DNA of 64,000 bases from Eutypella sp. D-1 (taxonomy: Eukaryota; Ascomycota; Sordariomycetes; Xylariales; Diatrypaceae), in assembly GCA_023313575.1 (NCBI GenBank), contig JAJTTP010000003.1:2790001-2854000 (forward strand), read 5' to 3'. The position numbers were made by a program, and so were the translations under genes. Under the pieces are notes generated by a model. That model was not told where the DNA came from, did no database searches, and worked only from the letters and a program-made list of their open reading frames with translations. Positions 37,252 through 50,109 of this stretch are shown here, in pieces. Position 1 is the stretch's first letter, and each line of letters begins with the position of its first letter.

Positions 37252-38378
37252 CTGGGCGCGATGTAGGCAGTGGGGTTCTTTGTCCGGTATGGAAACTGGA
37301 CGGTAGAGATTCGATTGGACACACAGGGCATATCGTTAGTCACTCAGGCGACTACATTTCCAGGTTTGCTTCGTGTAGCGGCATATTTTCTTTCTCTTTG
37401 ACGAAACACGGAAACTTCCCACACTCCTGTGCAACCACCTATGTTCTTATGTACCTCCAGGTATTAGGCAACAAAGAGGAGGGAAGCAGTTAGGGTGTCC
37501 TTGTTATCTGCCCCAAAGGGGGCCATTTACATGGTGTAGGCCTGTGCGGGACCAATCTCTGCCCAAGCTACCGTCCCTTGTTCAGAAATTGAAGCAACCT
37601 TTTCACCACATGTTTGACTCGCGTGATGAAACACAAAACGATAGTGAAGTAGTTAAATCATGGGCAAAGCAAACATTGAATGAGACACGCTCAATCTCTA
37701 TCTGGCCAATCTACAAGTTTGTGGTCAGTCGGTGTCGGTCCTCTCCCGTGGCATCGTAATTGTCAGCCATGGCTGGGGCTATCGAAAGAGAAGAATTATG
37801 AGCTGAGCGTCGATTACGAGGCCGCTATATACTGACATTGGAAGTTCACAATGTGCCGATGTGGATTGATGAACCTCAAATTAGATTGATCGTGACAACT
37901 TGCTGATTACTTAAGGAATTTATCCATCAGCTCTCTTTACTTACCTTACCCATCCACCCCCTATTATCGTACTGGAGAAGCTAAATTTAGCTGCCATGAT
38001 GTCATCCCGAGAGCACGGCATCTCGGCTCTTGGCACTAATATTAGGTACATTATAGGGTGGTTAGGACACACAGGCTGGAGGCACTTTACGGCTTGTGCG
38101 CTTGCGTTATCTCGGATTTGAGCCGAGTTCAGATCTGTGAATATGGATGTATAACTATAGCAGTTACAGTGACTAAGCCGCCTTTTTTTGTGTGTGTTTC
38201 ACAATTCTCTGCTCCGTATCATAGTCGTCGTGTGTAATTAGTGTAATTAAGACGCCGACCTGACGGCCACAGTATGTCGCCCTGACGCTGCATTTGGGTT
38301 CCGGGCTATTTTGCCGGTCCGATACTAGACTTGCATGTACAAAGTCTACTTCGTTGAAATCCACTGGCCCCTCTCCGC

Positions 38379-38402
38379 AGACAGACAGACAGACAGACAG
38401 AC
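38379..38402 (+). repeat. (ACAG)n microsatellite
   Basis: Six perfect tetranucleotide units of AGAC/ACAG in intergenic DNA. Confidence 0.9.
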
Positions 38403-40159
38403 CGTCGGCGGCGTGGCGCGCGTAAAGCCAGGCCGCGGATCTGCGACAGCAAACGAACAGGCTGATTGTGGTTGGATGATCTGGATTTTCATGTGCTGGC
38501 ATAGCATGGCATGGGCATGGGCAGTTTTTTCCTTGAGCCGTTCGGAACGCACCCTGTGGGGGGGTTATTGATCACATGGGGTTCCAGGGCTACTTCTAAA
38601 GTGTTCCAGGACCGACCAAAGTCTTATTTTTTTCTTCTTCTTAAAATCCATAGGCAGAAGTTTTGGAAGTTTTCCAGTGAAGTGCAATATCGCAACGTAT
38701 GTAGGTGGAATTGACCACTACGAAGTACGTACCAAGCACAGCACTAAAAATTGCGATTCGGGCCTCGGTACCCCCTCTAAGAACCAGCTAACCCGCCAGC
38801 CACCCCCAAATCAACGTATTCCTTGTCAGATGCCTACTTCTTAACTAGGTAGGCACCTAAAATAAGCAAGATATTTCGGACACGAGATAGTCATCTTCTA
38901 TGATGTTCACCGCCGTTGCCGACCGGCCGTCTTACGACTTTCGAGGGGGGGGGGGGGAAGTCTATCAGGTGATAGTTAATTCTTCCCTGCGGTATTTATT
39001 GAGTAGATTATCTAGTTACATACCTAGATATAGTCGGGTATATAGGTTGGGCACAGCTTGGCTTCATGACACATCCTCTATCTATATGTAGTAGACTGGC
39101 AAAGTTGTGGGAGGCAGGTTATATAAACTACCTGTGTATAACTACCAATTGACTACACCTGATCAGGTAGTTTCTATACTTAGTGGATTCCCCTGATCTA
39201 GATATATGTGAAACACCCAGGGATTTATGCCCCATAATCTGGGTAATAAGGAGTTGTCAGATCTTCGTGTTTAATCTTCAATGCTTAATGGATTACCCAG
39301 CAAGCCCAGATACGTACTTAGTGCTTAATTGCGGTATGGTATGCTTTTTATAGTACAGGATATCCATATGAGAGTATAACTACCAAACCACCTTTAAAAA
39401 ACTGCATAATGTAGAATTCAAGAGAATAACTTAGTATTACCTATGTATACTTACCTAGGTACTAAGTAGGTAAACATCACTTGATCATCTAGAGTCATAA
39501 TAGAATTATACTAAGTACTTAGGCACATATAATTCATATGCGCGGGGGTCATGGGTTTGTACATCAATAGCCGGGAACATCCATAATCTGCAGAATCTGC
39601 ATAATCTGGAGGGTCAAAAGGGTCAAAGGGTTGAAAAGGGTGTGAGAAAGAGTCAATAATGGCTGAGATACCCAAGAAAGCGTGTTGTCTGTGATGGCAA
39701 CTTAACCTTTCTGGGAATAGCGGCGTATGCCAACTCAAGGGGAAGGAGCCACAATTAACGACTTTAGAACTTGTTCGGAAGGGAAGCAGCAACCTTTGAA
39801 TGGTTTGAATGGCGCCTGATATGTCTGATATGCCTGAATATGCTGCGCTATTCCTTTTTGGGCAAATTGTGTTCCTAGACCAGCCAGGTGTACACATGGA
39901 CAGAATCAGTGTGGTAGCGCTCAGTACGAAGTCCATACTGGTGGTGCAGGATGAATGCAAGCTGGTGCAGGCTAGTGGAGTTACCTATTCTAGTGGCTGC
40001 TGCACCACCCTATCCTGCCACACTTGGGACTGTGGTACACTTGCGCTGCACAGCGCTGCATACTGCTGCACCGTACCGCACTGCATGGCCCCCGGGATTG
40101 GATTGGTTAACGTACTCACTCACTCACCTCCATTCCCCGACTGCCCGCCCCCCGATAAT

Positions 40160-40200
40160 AATATCAATAACAATAACAACAACAACAACAACCACAACCA
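40160..40200 (+). repeat. (AAC)n-type microsatellite
   Basis: Imperfect AAT/AAC/ACC trinucleotide run. A second short ACA/ACT run follows at 40306-40330. Confidence 0.85.
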
Positions 40201-41392
40201 CCACCCGGACCCGACCCGACACCAAAAAGTCTTACAACCACCATCCATCGCCCATCGTCGGGGGGTCTTGGACACATAATTCGTCACGACAACAACAGCG
40301 ACGACAATAACAACAACTACTACTACTATAACGGCCATAATAGTATAGTTGGACATCGCGGTAAGGCCAAGGTAAGTCAAGTCAAGTCAGTCAATCAATT
40401 CAAAATCAAAGTCATCGCCGGATTCGATCAAACACGATATATATATATGCACACACTGTGTATACATCAACGACAACGACATCGATGACCAAGACATAAT
40501 ACACGACAAGCCTCAAATTACGATACGATATTGTCTTGCGACGGGTTCCCACCGACAGTCTCTTCCTTTTTTTTTTCTTCTTCCTTTCATTGATATCGCG
40601 CTACATTGCTTCTTTCGCCATTCAAACAACTACGCACTCCTCTTACTCCCTCGACGCCTCCCGCGCTTTCGCGTTCTTATTCACTCACTCACCCACCCAC
40701 TCTATCTTGCTATTCTACGGTATGTTCACCCACCACCCACCCCGCTGTCAAACTAGAGGGGAAAAAGATACGCGATCATACATATCAAAGAGAGGGGGAG
40801 AAGGGGAGAAGGGGGGAAGGGGAGGGGGGGAGAGAAGGGAAGATGATTGGTTCCTGGCTGCAATCACCATAATAATTAGAACCTGGAACTTCACCATGTG
40901 CACCTGAACAATTATGGCTAACAACTAAGAGCACAGACATCGTAGCCCCCCGGGCCTATATTCTATGCCCTACATTTTCCTTCTACTATTCATTTCTCCT
41001 CGATAACCTTCCGCTTCTTTGGTCCGATTCTTTGGTCATACTTTCTACCTGTTTCTAAGGTCTTTCTTTTACTTCAATCTGAGGACTTTTTGTCTCTACT
41101 TTCCTACTTCCGACTTCCTATTTCCTATTTCCTACTTTGCTGCGAGGACGAATATCAAATTTCGCGACAGCACCTAGCCTCAACTCATCATTTACTCGCT
41201 ACTTGAATCACTTGAATCAACTACCAGTACCCAATGGGAATGGGAATACCTGTATACGAACTACTACCTCGTCATTACTAGCTCTCCTGGTAGAGGTAGA
41301 TTTCTATGACCTATCGCAATACTTAGACAGGCTTAACCCATATCGCATCGCGAAAAAAATAATACGAATAGCAAATTCGAGTATCATAAATC

Positions 41393-43273
41393 ATGGCTGA
41401 ACCCCCCTCTTCCCCTCCCGGCGCAACCGCCACCTCCGAAGAATCCATTGCCTGGTACAAGCGACAGTATGAACAGCTGGCCGACGAACTCGCCGACTTC
41501 CGGGAATCTAGTCACGAGCTTGAAGCCGAGCTCGAGAAGGACCTTGATGCTGCCGACAAGCGTCAGCGAGAGTTGGAGAAGAAGGCAGAAGCCTTGCAGT
41601 TCGAGGTGGACGAGTGGAAGGTAAGGAAAGGCGAGAGAGAGAGAGAGAGGCGTGTTCATTCGGGGATCGGAGGCCGTTTTCACAGGCGAGACAGACGAAA
41701 CGGAAAGACGTTGCTGACCTCGAACTTGTAGGAGAAATGCAGGAAAGCCAAGGCGGAGGGTAACTCGGCGCAGAACGCCCTAGAGAAGGAGATCACGACC
41801 CTCAGAGAAACGAACCGGACACTTCAGCTCAGATTACGCGATATCGAGGTCGCCAACGATGATTTCGAGAGACAAGCGCGCAACACCACGTCATCCCTAG
41901 AGGACTTGGAGTCGAAATACAACGTCGCTATCGAGAGATCCGTCATGATGGAGGAGGAAGTCAAGATCGGAGAGCAAGAGCGGGAAAAGCTACGGATAGA
42001 GGCACAAAGGCTTCGGGAGGAGTTGTCCGATCTCAAGGTCGAAGCCGAAATCATGCAGGACAAGATCAAGAAGTCGGAAGATCGTCACCTTTCTACTATA
42101 TCCACCGACATATCCGTTCCCGAATCGCCTTCTTTCGTAGACTCGCCGAGATCGACAGCAAGCTCACCTCTTATTTCTACACCCCCTGATGAGGTCCCCT
42201 TGCCACCTGCGAGCAAGGCCACCGTACCTAACGAACCGCCGTCCCCTCCCATGTCCGATGCCTCGTCTACCCTTCCTAGACCTGCTTCCAGCTCTAGACT
42301 TAGGACACCCGCCGCCCCGACACTGAGGAAGAAGGGCCGACTACCTTCGGTCGATTACACTGCCACGCCCAAAGCTAATACCTCGATACCGAACGGGCGA
42401 CCTTCCGGAATGCGCTCTGTTACAGCTACGCGCACTCCTGTCCCCACTCGTACTAGTCGCGCCTCACCGACCAAGCCGCCCCCTTCGGCATCTCTCAAGC
42501 ATATCCGTACTCTAGCCGCTCAGATGCAGCGGCTCGAGGCTCGTGTTCAGAATGCGCGGTCTAAGTTGCCTGCGCCATCACACACGCCGCCCCGCGCATC
42601 CCCGAGGACGTCTATCTCTGGGGGTCAGGTGCCCTCGACGGTCACCGTTCGCTCTCGAAAGCGTACCATTGGTTCTACCACGTCTTCCGTGACGGCGGAC
42701 GATACACCGACGCAACCAGCCACCCACGACGGAACAGCAACATACAAGCATGCCTCCCGACTGAGCACTTCCGGAGTATCGCGTCTATCTTTCGGCCCAT
42801 TACCGAACCGGACCAGCCACTATGACCCCGACTCGTCGGCCTTATCTATCTCGCGGCCTAGTAGCCGAGCTAGCGTCTCTACCGGGTTCACGAGGCCAGA
42901 ACGTCCAGCCAGCCGCACCGAAATTGCCCGGCCCATGTCCCGCACCAGCTTCTCGGGAACCAGAACCCCTCTTGGCCTTCGCCCTAGGAGTTCTATCGGC
43001 GGTAGTCTACATGGCCACTCACAATCTATCAGCGAAGATGACTACTTCGTGCCTGACGAACGAACGCCCAGTCGGAGAGGGACATACAGCAAGCTAGACG
43101 CTGACGGCGCGCAAAGCGGCATCCCGGGACCTAGTGCGATACCGGTGCCGAGGCGTCAGAGTGGAGGGGGTGCTGGACCTGCACCGTCGACGACCAGAAG
43201 AACTAGTGGTGTGGCGTCTAGGAACAGTATCAGCAGGCCTAGGAAATTAAGCGACCTAGGAGAGACCTACTAG
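41393..43273 (+). CDS. nudE: NudE/Nde1-type nuclear distribution protein (dynein regulator)
   Basis: Two exons (41393-41620 and 41732-43273, 111-nt intron) give 589 aa. The N-terminal ~210 residues are a continuous coiled coil with the NudE opening [22 protein letters not shown], then [41 protein letters not shown] and a [16 protein letters not shown] segment. The remaining ~370 residues are disordered and Ser/Pro/Thr/Arg-rich, with short repeated [12 protein letters not shown] patches, as in Aspergillus NUDE and Neurospora RO11. The protein binds NUDF/LIS1 and the dynein light or intermediate chain to activate cytoplasmic dynein for nuclear migration and hyphal growth. The intron falls exactly inside the coiled coil and its AG-repeat content (41632-41648) is polymorphism-prone. 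Confidence 0.92.
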
Positions 43274-44869
43274 GACGGGTGATGGCGCATTTTTCCCCCT
43301 CCGGCCGCTGCTCTAGATTAGTCCAGCGTCCCTCGCTCTGCTGCGTACGTCGCGAACATTCCCGTTCGCGCTACAAACCCATTAACGTCTCCGGCCCAAC
43401 GCGCCTACGCCGGAAACTTTACGAGGCTCACGATCTTTCTATTTTCATTTTTTACGTACATGCCATGCCGCACGGGCATCAACATAGCCCTCGATAATTC
43501 TTTTCGCGGCAGGCATATTGATGGTTCTCAAAGCACAGTTTCCGTGCCTTTCACACTACATGATAACGGATAAGGGGGGGTGCGGGCGGCGGTGGGGCGG
43601 TTGGTCGGCAGGCCTGGTTACCAAGTCGCACACAGTTGACGGTGTTAAGGCGTGACGGTCTGGGTCTGGCTGATATGTCCCTTGCGGCGCCCTTCTTTCG
43701 GGCGGGTTCTTTTTCTCTCTTGACGCTGCAATACTCGCTATACCATGAGCCTCGCGAGGACTCGCCTTGTGTTTTTTTTCTTCTTGGGGAGTTGAAGTTT
43801 TCGAAATTGCATAGACAGCAGCAGTGAGATAGTGAGGCAGGCAAGCAGAGAGGCGGCTATGTGGAGGGAGGAGTCTCTGGCCTCAGCCTGCCGCGGGTGG
43901 ATGTAGGGCGGGGGTTGAATCGTACATATCTACGTCCCGGTGGGAGGGGGGAATAGGGCTGGAAAGGGGGCGGCGTCCTGCATTCCGAGATCGAGGGAGT
44001 CTGCCACCTCCCATCAGACAGAGAGCCCCGAGTGAGATCCATTGAAAGAGATGGTGGGAGAAAGAGAAAGAGAAAAAGAGAGGAGAGAAGAAGGAGAGAG
44101 AGATGGTATAATACAGCCGGAGCGGCACCGATGTTCTTCCCTTTGTGCATAACAACACTCACGTACACTTACTTATTCAGGTACTTTGGCGAGTTGAGAA
44201 TAAGAAAAAAAATGTCTTAAACAAACCTCTTAACCTAAGTCAAGGTCCGCACTTAAGGGACCGAGCTCTGTGCTCCTCCGCTGCTGCCCCCATCCGTGAT
44301 TGTTCGCTTTGCCCGGCCCAGTGGTACGGGGTAGTGGTAAAACCGGGAATACATTTTGCGTCTGAACATGCGAAAACCCCTACGGCGACTTACTAAACCA
44401 TACTGCCTCCGAAACATGAGCTTAACATTGTGTCGCCCAGGTGCGGATCTCGTGATTGTTAGATGAATGAGTATTCGGAAGTACGGGACTATTACAGTCG
44501 CACACACCCGGTGTCCTAAGGTGAACTTATACCGCAGACGATCTGGAAGCGCCGATTAGCACAGGTCCTATGTGTACCAATCTTGTACGACATAATGATC
44601 GCAACTTTTCCGGCGGTTGCCGCCGGCCGTCAGGCCCGCAACAACCCGCCCAACAAAAAAAAGGGGGATAACCGAAGTGTTTTTTTGTGTTCTAAGTATA
44701 TGGTTCATCTATAGATCGACGAAAAAACAATCAAGGAACCCAGATACCCCAGATACAATAAATAAATAAAGCTCTCCCATAATCTCTCAACTGAAACCGA
44801 GATCGCCCGTACGTAAAAAAAGAGTTTCAATCGTACAGAGAGAGATTGTCCAGACCCTCACCTCAACCT
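43274..44869. other. Intergenic (convergent 3' ends)
   Basis: No gene seen. nudE (plus) and the P450 gene (minus) converge here, so this is 3' UTR and spacer. A purine-rich GA tract lies at 44042-44104. Confidence 0.5.
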
Positions 44870-47229
44870 TCACCCTTCGTTGTCGCTCTCGCTGCGCAGA
44901 TCGCCCACGGACTTGACGGACTGTCCCGACGACGACACGCCCCCGGCGTCGGTGCCGGGGATGCTGGTGTCGCTGCCGCGGTCACTGCCGATGTCGTCAT
45001 GATCGCTGGTTGCGCCGCTGTTCCTCCCGCCCTTACTCCCTAATTTGCCGTCCCCGTCCTTGTACCCCCTTCTCTTGGAAACTCCCTTCGCATCCTCCTT
45101 CTGCGGCGCTACCGTCGCCTGGGGCCCTTCCTCGACCTCGTCCTCCCACATCTTATCCAGCGCCTTCCTCTTCGCGTCGTCGCGGACGACAGCGTCGAAC
45201 TCGAAGGGCAGCGGCTTGGCGATGAGCAGCGGTGAGTACTCGTTCCAGTGTACGGGGATCTCCGCGCCCTCCCCGCCGCCAACGCCGGCCCGCCTCTTCT
45301 TGCGCAGGTCGAACGCCCACGCCAGCCCGCCCATGGCCAGGAACAGGTCCTGGTCGACGATCGGGACCCCCTGGCACGTGCGCCGCCCGAACCCGAATTG
45401 GCTGTACCCCGCCAGGTTCGGGTACACCGTCAGCGGCTCCCGGTACGTCGGGTACGTCGGGTCGAGCCACCGCCCTGGGTTGAACGCCTCCGCGTCCGGG
45501 TACCTCTCCTCGTCGCGCGTCATGCCCCTGGTTGTAAGAGGCGAAAGAAAATCGCGCCGCCAGTTAGCAAGCCCCAGTCTTTCTTTTTTTTTTCTTTTTT
45601 TTTTTTTAGAAAAAAAAAACAATTTTGCTTTTCCGATTTTTTCATGACTTTTGTATAATGCCAATTGCTGGTATGGTCAGGGGAGTCGGGGTAATACGCG
45701 AACTTACCATTCTAGCGCGTGAATCGTGGCGCCCGCGGGAATGAAGTAACCTTCCCAGACGTCGTCTTCTTCGAGGGCATGGGGGATACCTATGAAGAAT
45801 TAGGAGTCAGTATTCCAGTAGGTTGATCTCAATGCTAAAGTTCCTACTGCTCGCCTGATTCTAATAGCAGAAGCCTAAAAAAAAAAGTCGAGAATTAGCT
45901 TACCCGTTGGGACAGGGGGTCTCCACCTGATGACCTCCTTGACGACGGCGCGCAGCAACGGCATCTTCTCGCGGTCCTCCCATTGCGGGGGCCTGCCCTG
46001 GTCGCCGCAGACGCGGTCGACCTCCTCCTGCAGTTGCGCCTGCCACTGCGGGTAGTGCAGCATGGCGAGGATGAAGCTCTGCAGCGGGCTGCCGATGGTG
46101 AGCGCGCCCGCGATGGCCATCTGCCCCACGACGTAGGTCGCCTCCGCCTCCGTGCCCCACTTGGTCACCTTAGCTTCCGCCGTCTCCTCGCCATCCCCAC
46201 CGCCGCCGCCGCCCTCCTTCACACCCTTCTTCGCGCCCTCCTCGCCTCCAATCAACGAGGCGAGGTACGTGCGCACAAAGCTAGGCTCCGCGGTGCCGTC
46301 GGCAAGGCCGTCGCGGACGTAGTTGACGCTAGCGCGGAGGAGGCGGGCCTCGCGGTCGTGGCGGGCCTTCTCCCTTTGCTGCCAGGGGCTCAGGAAGCGG
46401 GGCAGGAGGGCGAGCCAGGTGACGGCATTGGGGAGGGCGCCGGCGGGCGAGATAGACTGCAGCAGGCCGAACGTGGTCTCGCGCAGCACCGCCGACGGGT
46501 GCGGGCTGCCCCACGACAGCCGCGATACCGTCCGCGATGTGTACTGCTCCACGAACTCGCGGTACTGCTCCGGCGCCCGCGCCATCTGCGCCAGGAACCG
46601 GTCCCGCTCCCGCGCCGGATACGCGTGCAAGCCCGCGCTCGCTGACGTCGCCATCAGCTGCGCCGCGAGCCTGCGTTGCCGCTTCCATGTGTCTGGTTCA
46701 TCGAGATTTAGCATATCCGCTTTCAGATAGTCAAGGTATTGCTTTTACGTACCTGTACGGCCTTGCAGGGCAAGGTAGTTGCCACTAGTTCGGTTGTCGG
46801 GGAGGTTAGGAATGACGGGGCGATCCGAGTAGATGGCGGCCCGCTTCGAGAGGAGTTCGTGCGCGATCTTCTCCGACGAGATCCAGACATGGGAGTCGCC
46901 GAACATCTCCGTCTGGTAGATGGGTCCGTACTCCTTGTTCCATTCGTAGAACTTGAGCCATGACATCGCCGGTATGTCGTGTACACGACCGATGAACGGC
47001 AGCCCTGCGCACGCACACACGCACAAACCCTAAGTTAGTACGTAAACCCCAAAGAGACAACCCTTCACACACGTGAAGATAAATGACGAAATGATAAAGT
47101 TTGCTCACCCTTCGGCCCCGGTAATCGGCGCGCTCCCTTGGGTATCCTCCTACGATAACTCACTTCCTTCCAAGCCTGCCATAAGACGAGGACCAGCACG
47201 AACACACCTATAGCTGATAACAAAGCCAT
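44870..47229 (-). CDS. Cytochrome P450 with extended C-terminal tail
   Basis: Five exons: 47229-47109, 47004-46753, 46692-45904, 45789-45708 and 45527-44870, giving 633 aa. An N-terminal anchor (LLSAIGVFVLVLVLW) is followed by a proline-rich hinge (RRLPGPKGLPFIG), a helix-C region DTWKRQRRL, the ExxR motif KEVIRWR (E377/R380), the PERF-like NPGRW and the heme loop FGFGRRTCQG (Cys466). This places it among microsomal class II P450s resembling fungal OrdA-like hydroxylases. Two oddities: the I-helix reads MAIAGALTIGSP rather than the usual AG.DT, and about 100 residues beyond the normal end (from ~530) form a charged, Gly/Ser/Asp-rich tail. A poly-Gly insert also interrupts the F-G region (EGGGGGGDG). 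Intron 4 (45528-45707) contains a long A/T homopolymer tract. Substrate unknown. Confidence 0.88.
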
Positions 47230-50109
47230 CACAACAAAACTGCTGATGGGATAAACGAGGGAGTATACTAGATGTGAGGGGGTCGGCGAGAAGTGGTTGG
47301 GAAAGTTCGGGCGCGCACTCGAACTGCCAACTTAGACCTTAATGTGGGAAGGGTCATGGGTGGTAATGATATGCAGATCCTATGCGCCCTCTGCTAGATT
47401 TTGAGACAAGCGACACATTTACACTTTTTCGGTTTAACCAATCTTTTCTTTTTTTTTCTTTCTTCTTTTTTTTCTAGGGAAAAAGAAAGGGCCAAACCTA
47501 ACCCAGCTATGGAAAAACAGAAACAAACACGAACGAATGTATTAAATAGCGAACGCCTTCTATCCGTCCGATAAAATACCCTTTGTAAGACGTGTCAAAC
47601 TAGCGAGCGACATGGGGATGGGATGGATGGGAGGTTCACGGTTCAGCCCATCGCCCACTGTATCGGCGGTCAGTAAGGATGGAACGGGCCAATGCAAATC
47701 ACCAAAATCCCCACGCATAGATCGGTCCACATAAGGGGGGAGGGGAGGGGGTGGGAACAGATGGGGGAAAATCATCATAACTGGGGAAACTGGAGCCGGG
47801 GTTTGTGAACTGAGAGATCCAGGCTCAGGCAGGACTGGGTTAGATTGTTACCTACATATGCGGGCGCGATCCTCCAGGGTAAAGGACTCGACGCGCTGCG
47901 GACGTCCAGCTGTGAGGGCAGAAAAAGAACGCATGTCACTGGTCGGCCTCGGAGAGGGGAGCGAGGAAGGCTGGCGAGGCGCGGGAATTGTCTAGCTTCG
48001 GGGACTGCGATACACAACACGCTCCGGCCTTGGGTCAGCTCCATTTTCACGCACCCCCTTTATTCTACTTTTTTCTTTCTCGTTTCTTCTTCCTTTCTAT
48101 TTTACTATCCCGATTACTCGAGTAGTGGAGCTAAACGGGGTGACGTCGCAGCCACGCCATGCAGGCTAGGTAAGCAAGTAAGCCACTGCGACCTCATATT
48201 CTTAGTCCTCAGCCAATAACATGGGCCGCCACATTCTTCGCGCGGCGGAGAGAAGGACATTTTCTAACCCGCAGGGTTTGATCAACCACCATCCAACTTG
48301 CGGAAATGGCAAAAAACTTCTTTTCGTCGGGCCCTCGGCCCTTGGAAGGATGCTGCTTGGAAGCCGGGGGGAGGGGGGCGTCCCGTCAGAACTTAGGCAT
48401 GTTACGGCCTTGTGTTGGGGGAGGCCGGCGCGAAATACAAAATGACAGGACTTACGATATACCTTCCCTCGGTCAGATCCCTTGCTCTTCCGTTTTGGAG
48501 AGGAATTGTACAGTAGGTGAAGGGCAATAACTGCCCGCCTCAACTTAACTCATTAAGCACACATCGTACATCTGGGTAACAGTGCTCAGCCACAGCCGAG
48601 CTGTAGGTTTGTCGAAGCAGCAACGGAGAACGTGGACAACCACCTCAAACCCTGCATCGAAATCAAGCTTATCTTACGATGACCGTACTCTAAGCTAAGA
48701 CTCCGATTTCATACCTCGCCGGAGAACGACGGGTAGGCTACCCAAAGCACCCATCGATAGACAGATGAAGTCGGGATAAGTTAAGATACCGAAAGCGCAC
48801 CTCTGCTGGATCATAATCTAGGCAGAAAAACATAAGGAACTATTTCGGGCGGATGTCCAAGATCAGCAGCAGGGTTCGGTACTTTGAAGTTCAGCCTCGG
48901 ACGTCCGGCGGGGACAGGTCTCGGCCCTCGGGGTGGCGAGGGTGTGAACCAAGCCAAAAAAAAAAAAAAGAAAAGCGAGTCTTGCTGAAAGAGTCCAGCT
49001 GAAGTGGATTATAGAATATAGGTTTTCATCCTCGCAGATAAAATCCAAGATGAGCTTCCTTCTCTACGATCCACATATTCTATTCACATAGCATCGATAG
49101 GGGAGGTCGTCCATAGTTGGGGTAGGGAACTAGGGGGCTTACGTGATGATGGATGAGACGACCCGAAAATACAGGGATTGATCTACAATATATTTGGAAG
49201 GAAGTCTCCCCCCCCCCAAGATTACTTGCCTCAAGTTATGCATAATCCCGTGATATCGAAAATGCAGGTCTCCACCTTCAGTTTTCCCTTCCCTTCCGTC
49301 AATTACGTTACACCCTGCATGAAAGTTTTATTACGCGAGTGTTTCCGTAGGTGCGTGTAACTTCGTGCTGACTCGATAAATCGAACCCCTTCTCCTTTTT
49401 CTTGTACCGGGTGGGTCGATGAGCTAGACAGCCTTCCGTACGGGCCTAACTACCTACCTATGGCCAGGTCGGTCCATACAATCGTTGATAGCACACCCGG
49501 GTAAGCGTGGGGATCTGCCAGTTTGACAGAGACTGATCAGACCACACCATTCCTCCTGCCAACCCAATAGCACTTGTCCCGGTCAATAGAATAGCATGGA
49601 TACAATAATCCTTCGATCGCGATCAAGATGCAGGACATACATGGTTCTATAAGGCGACCTAGATCTACCACATAGTTACGTAAGCTCACTTTAACGGGGG
49701 TGCAGGCGCTCCAGACGGGGAGGTCCGCCAAATATTTTAAAGGTCGCGTTGAAGTGACGGGACTTTGGCGGAGTGGCCTTCTTCTCTCGATTCGATCGAT
49801 CTACTCTCATTCCCTACAGATAGCTCCTTTTTGATTGATCGTGCCCAAAGCTTTTTTTCTATTATTTCTTTTTATGAAGCCCGCTGCGCGGTATGCACAC
49901 CCCAACCCCTTTCCTTTCACATGTTTCGTATCCGGGCGGACTGCCTCATGAGAGATTGGCGGGCTACCATCATCCAAATATATCTTTCTCCCAAGCACCT
50001 CCGGCTAACCATAACACCGTAACTACCTTGAGTAGGTTCTCCGTGTTGGCCAGCAGCGGCCTTACAGCATAGAAAACTCCGTGGGGTATTCCATGGCCGT
50101 TTTTTTCTC
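47230..50109. other. Intergenic
   Basis: No gene supportable in 2.9 kb. Pyrimidine tracts (47449-47476) and poly-A (48957-48969) are present, as are CTACCTACCTATGG-type short motifs near 49450. Confidence 0.5.

Larger units (their letters stand above)
37252..41392. other. Long intergenic region with microsatellites
   Basis: No gene could be supported in 4.1 kb. The final ~800 bp before nudE are pyrimidine-rich and then purine-rich (40766-40850), consistent with a long promoter and leader. A G13 run lies at 38945-38957. Several TACCTAGGTA-like short motifs occur (38846-38860, 39440-39473). Confidence 0.5.

Noticed and set aside
45789..45904. Possible frameshift in the P450 between exons 3 and 4
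   Set aside because: Recounting the GGG at the exon 3 end shows that the exon stops one base into the Gly codon (CCA ACG G), which joins cleanly to GT ATC CCC; no frameshift is needed.
45045..46645. Long plus-strand ORFs over the P450 gene
   Set aside because: They are antisense shadows of GC-rich coding sequence; the minus strand has the P450 motifs and consistent splice sites.
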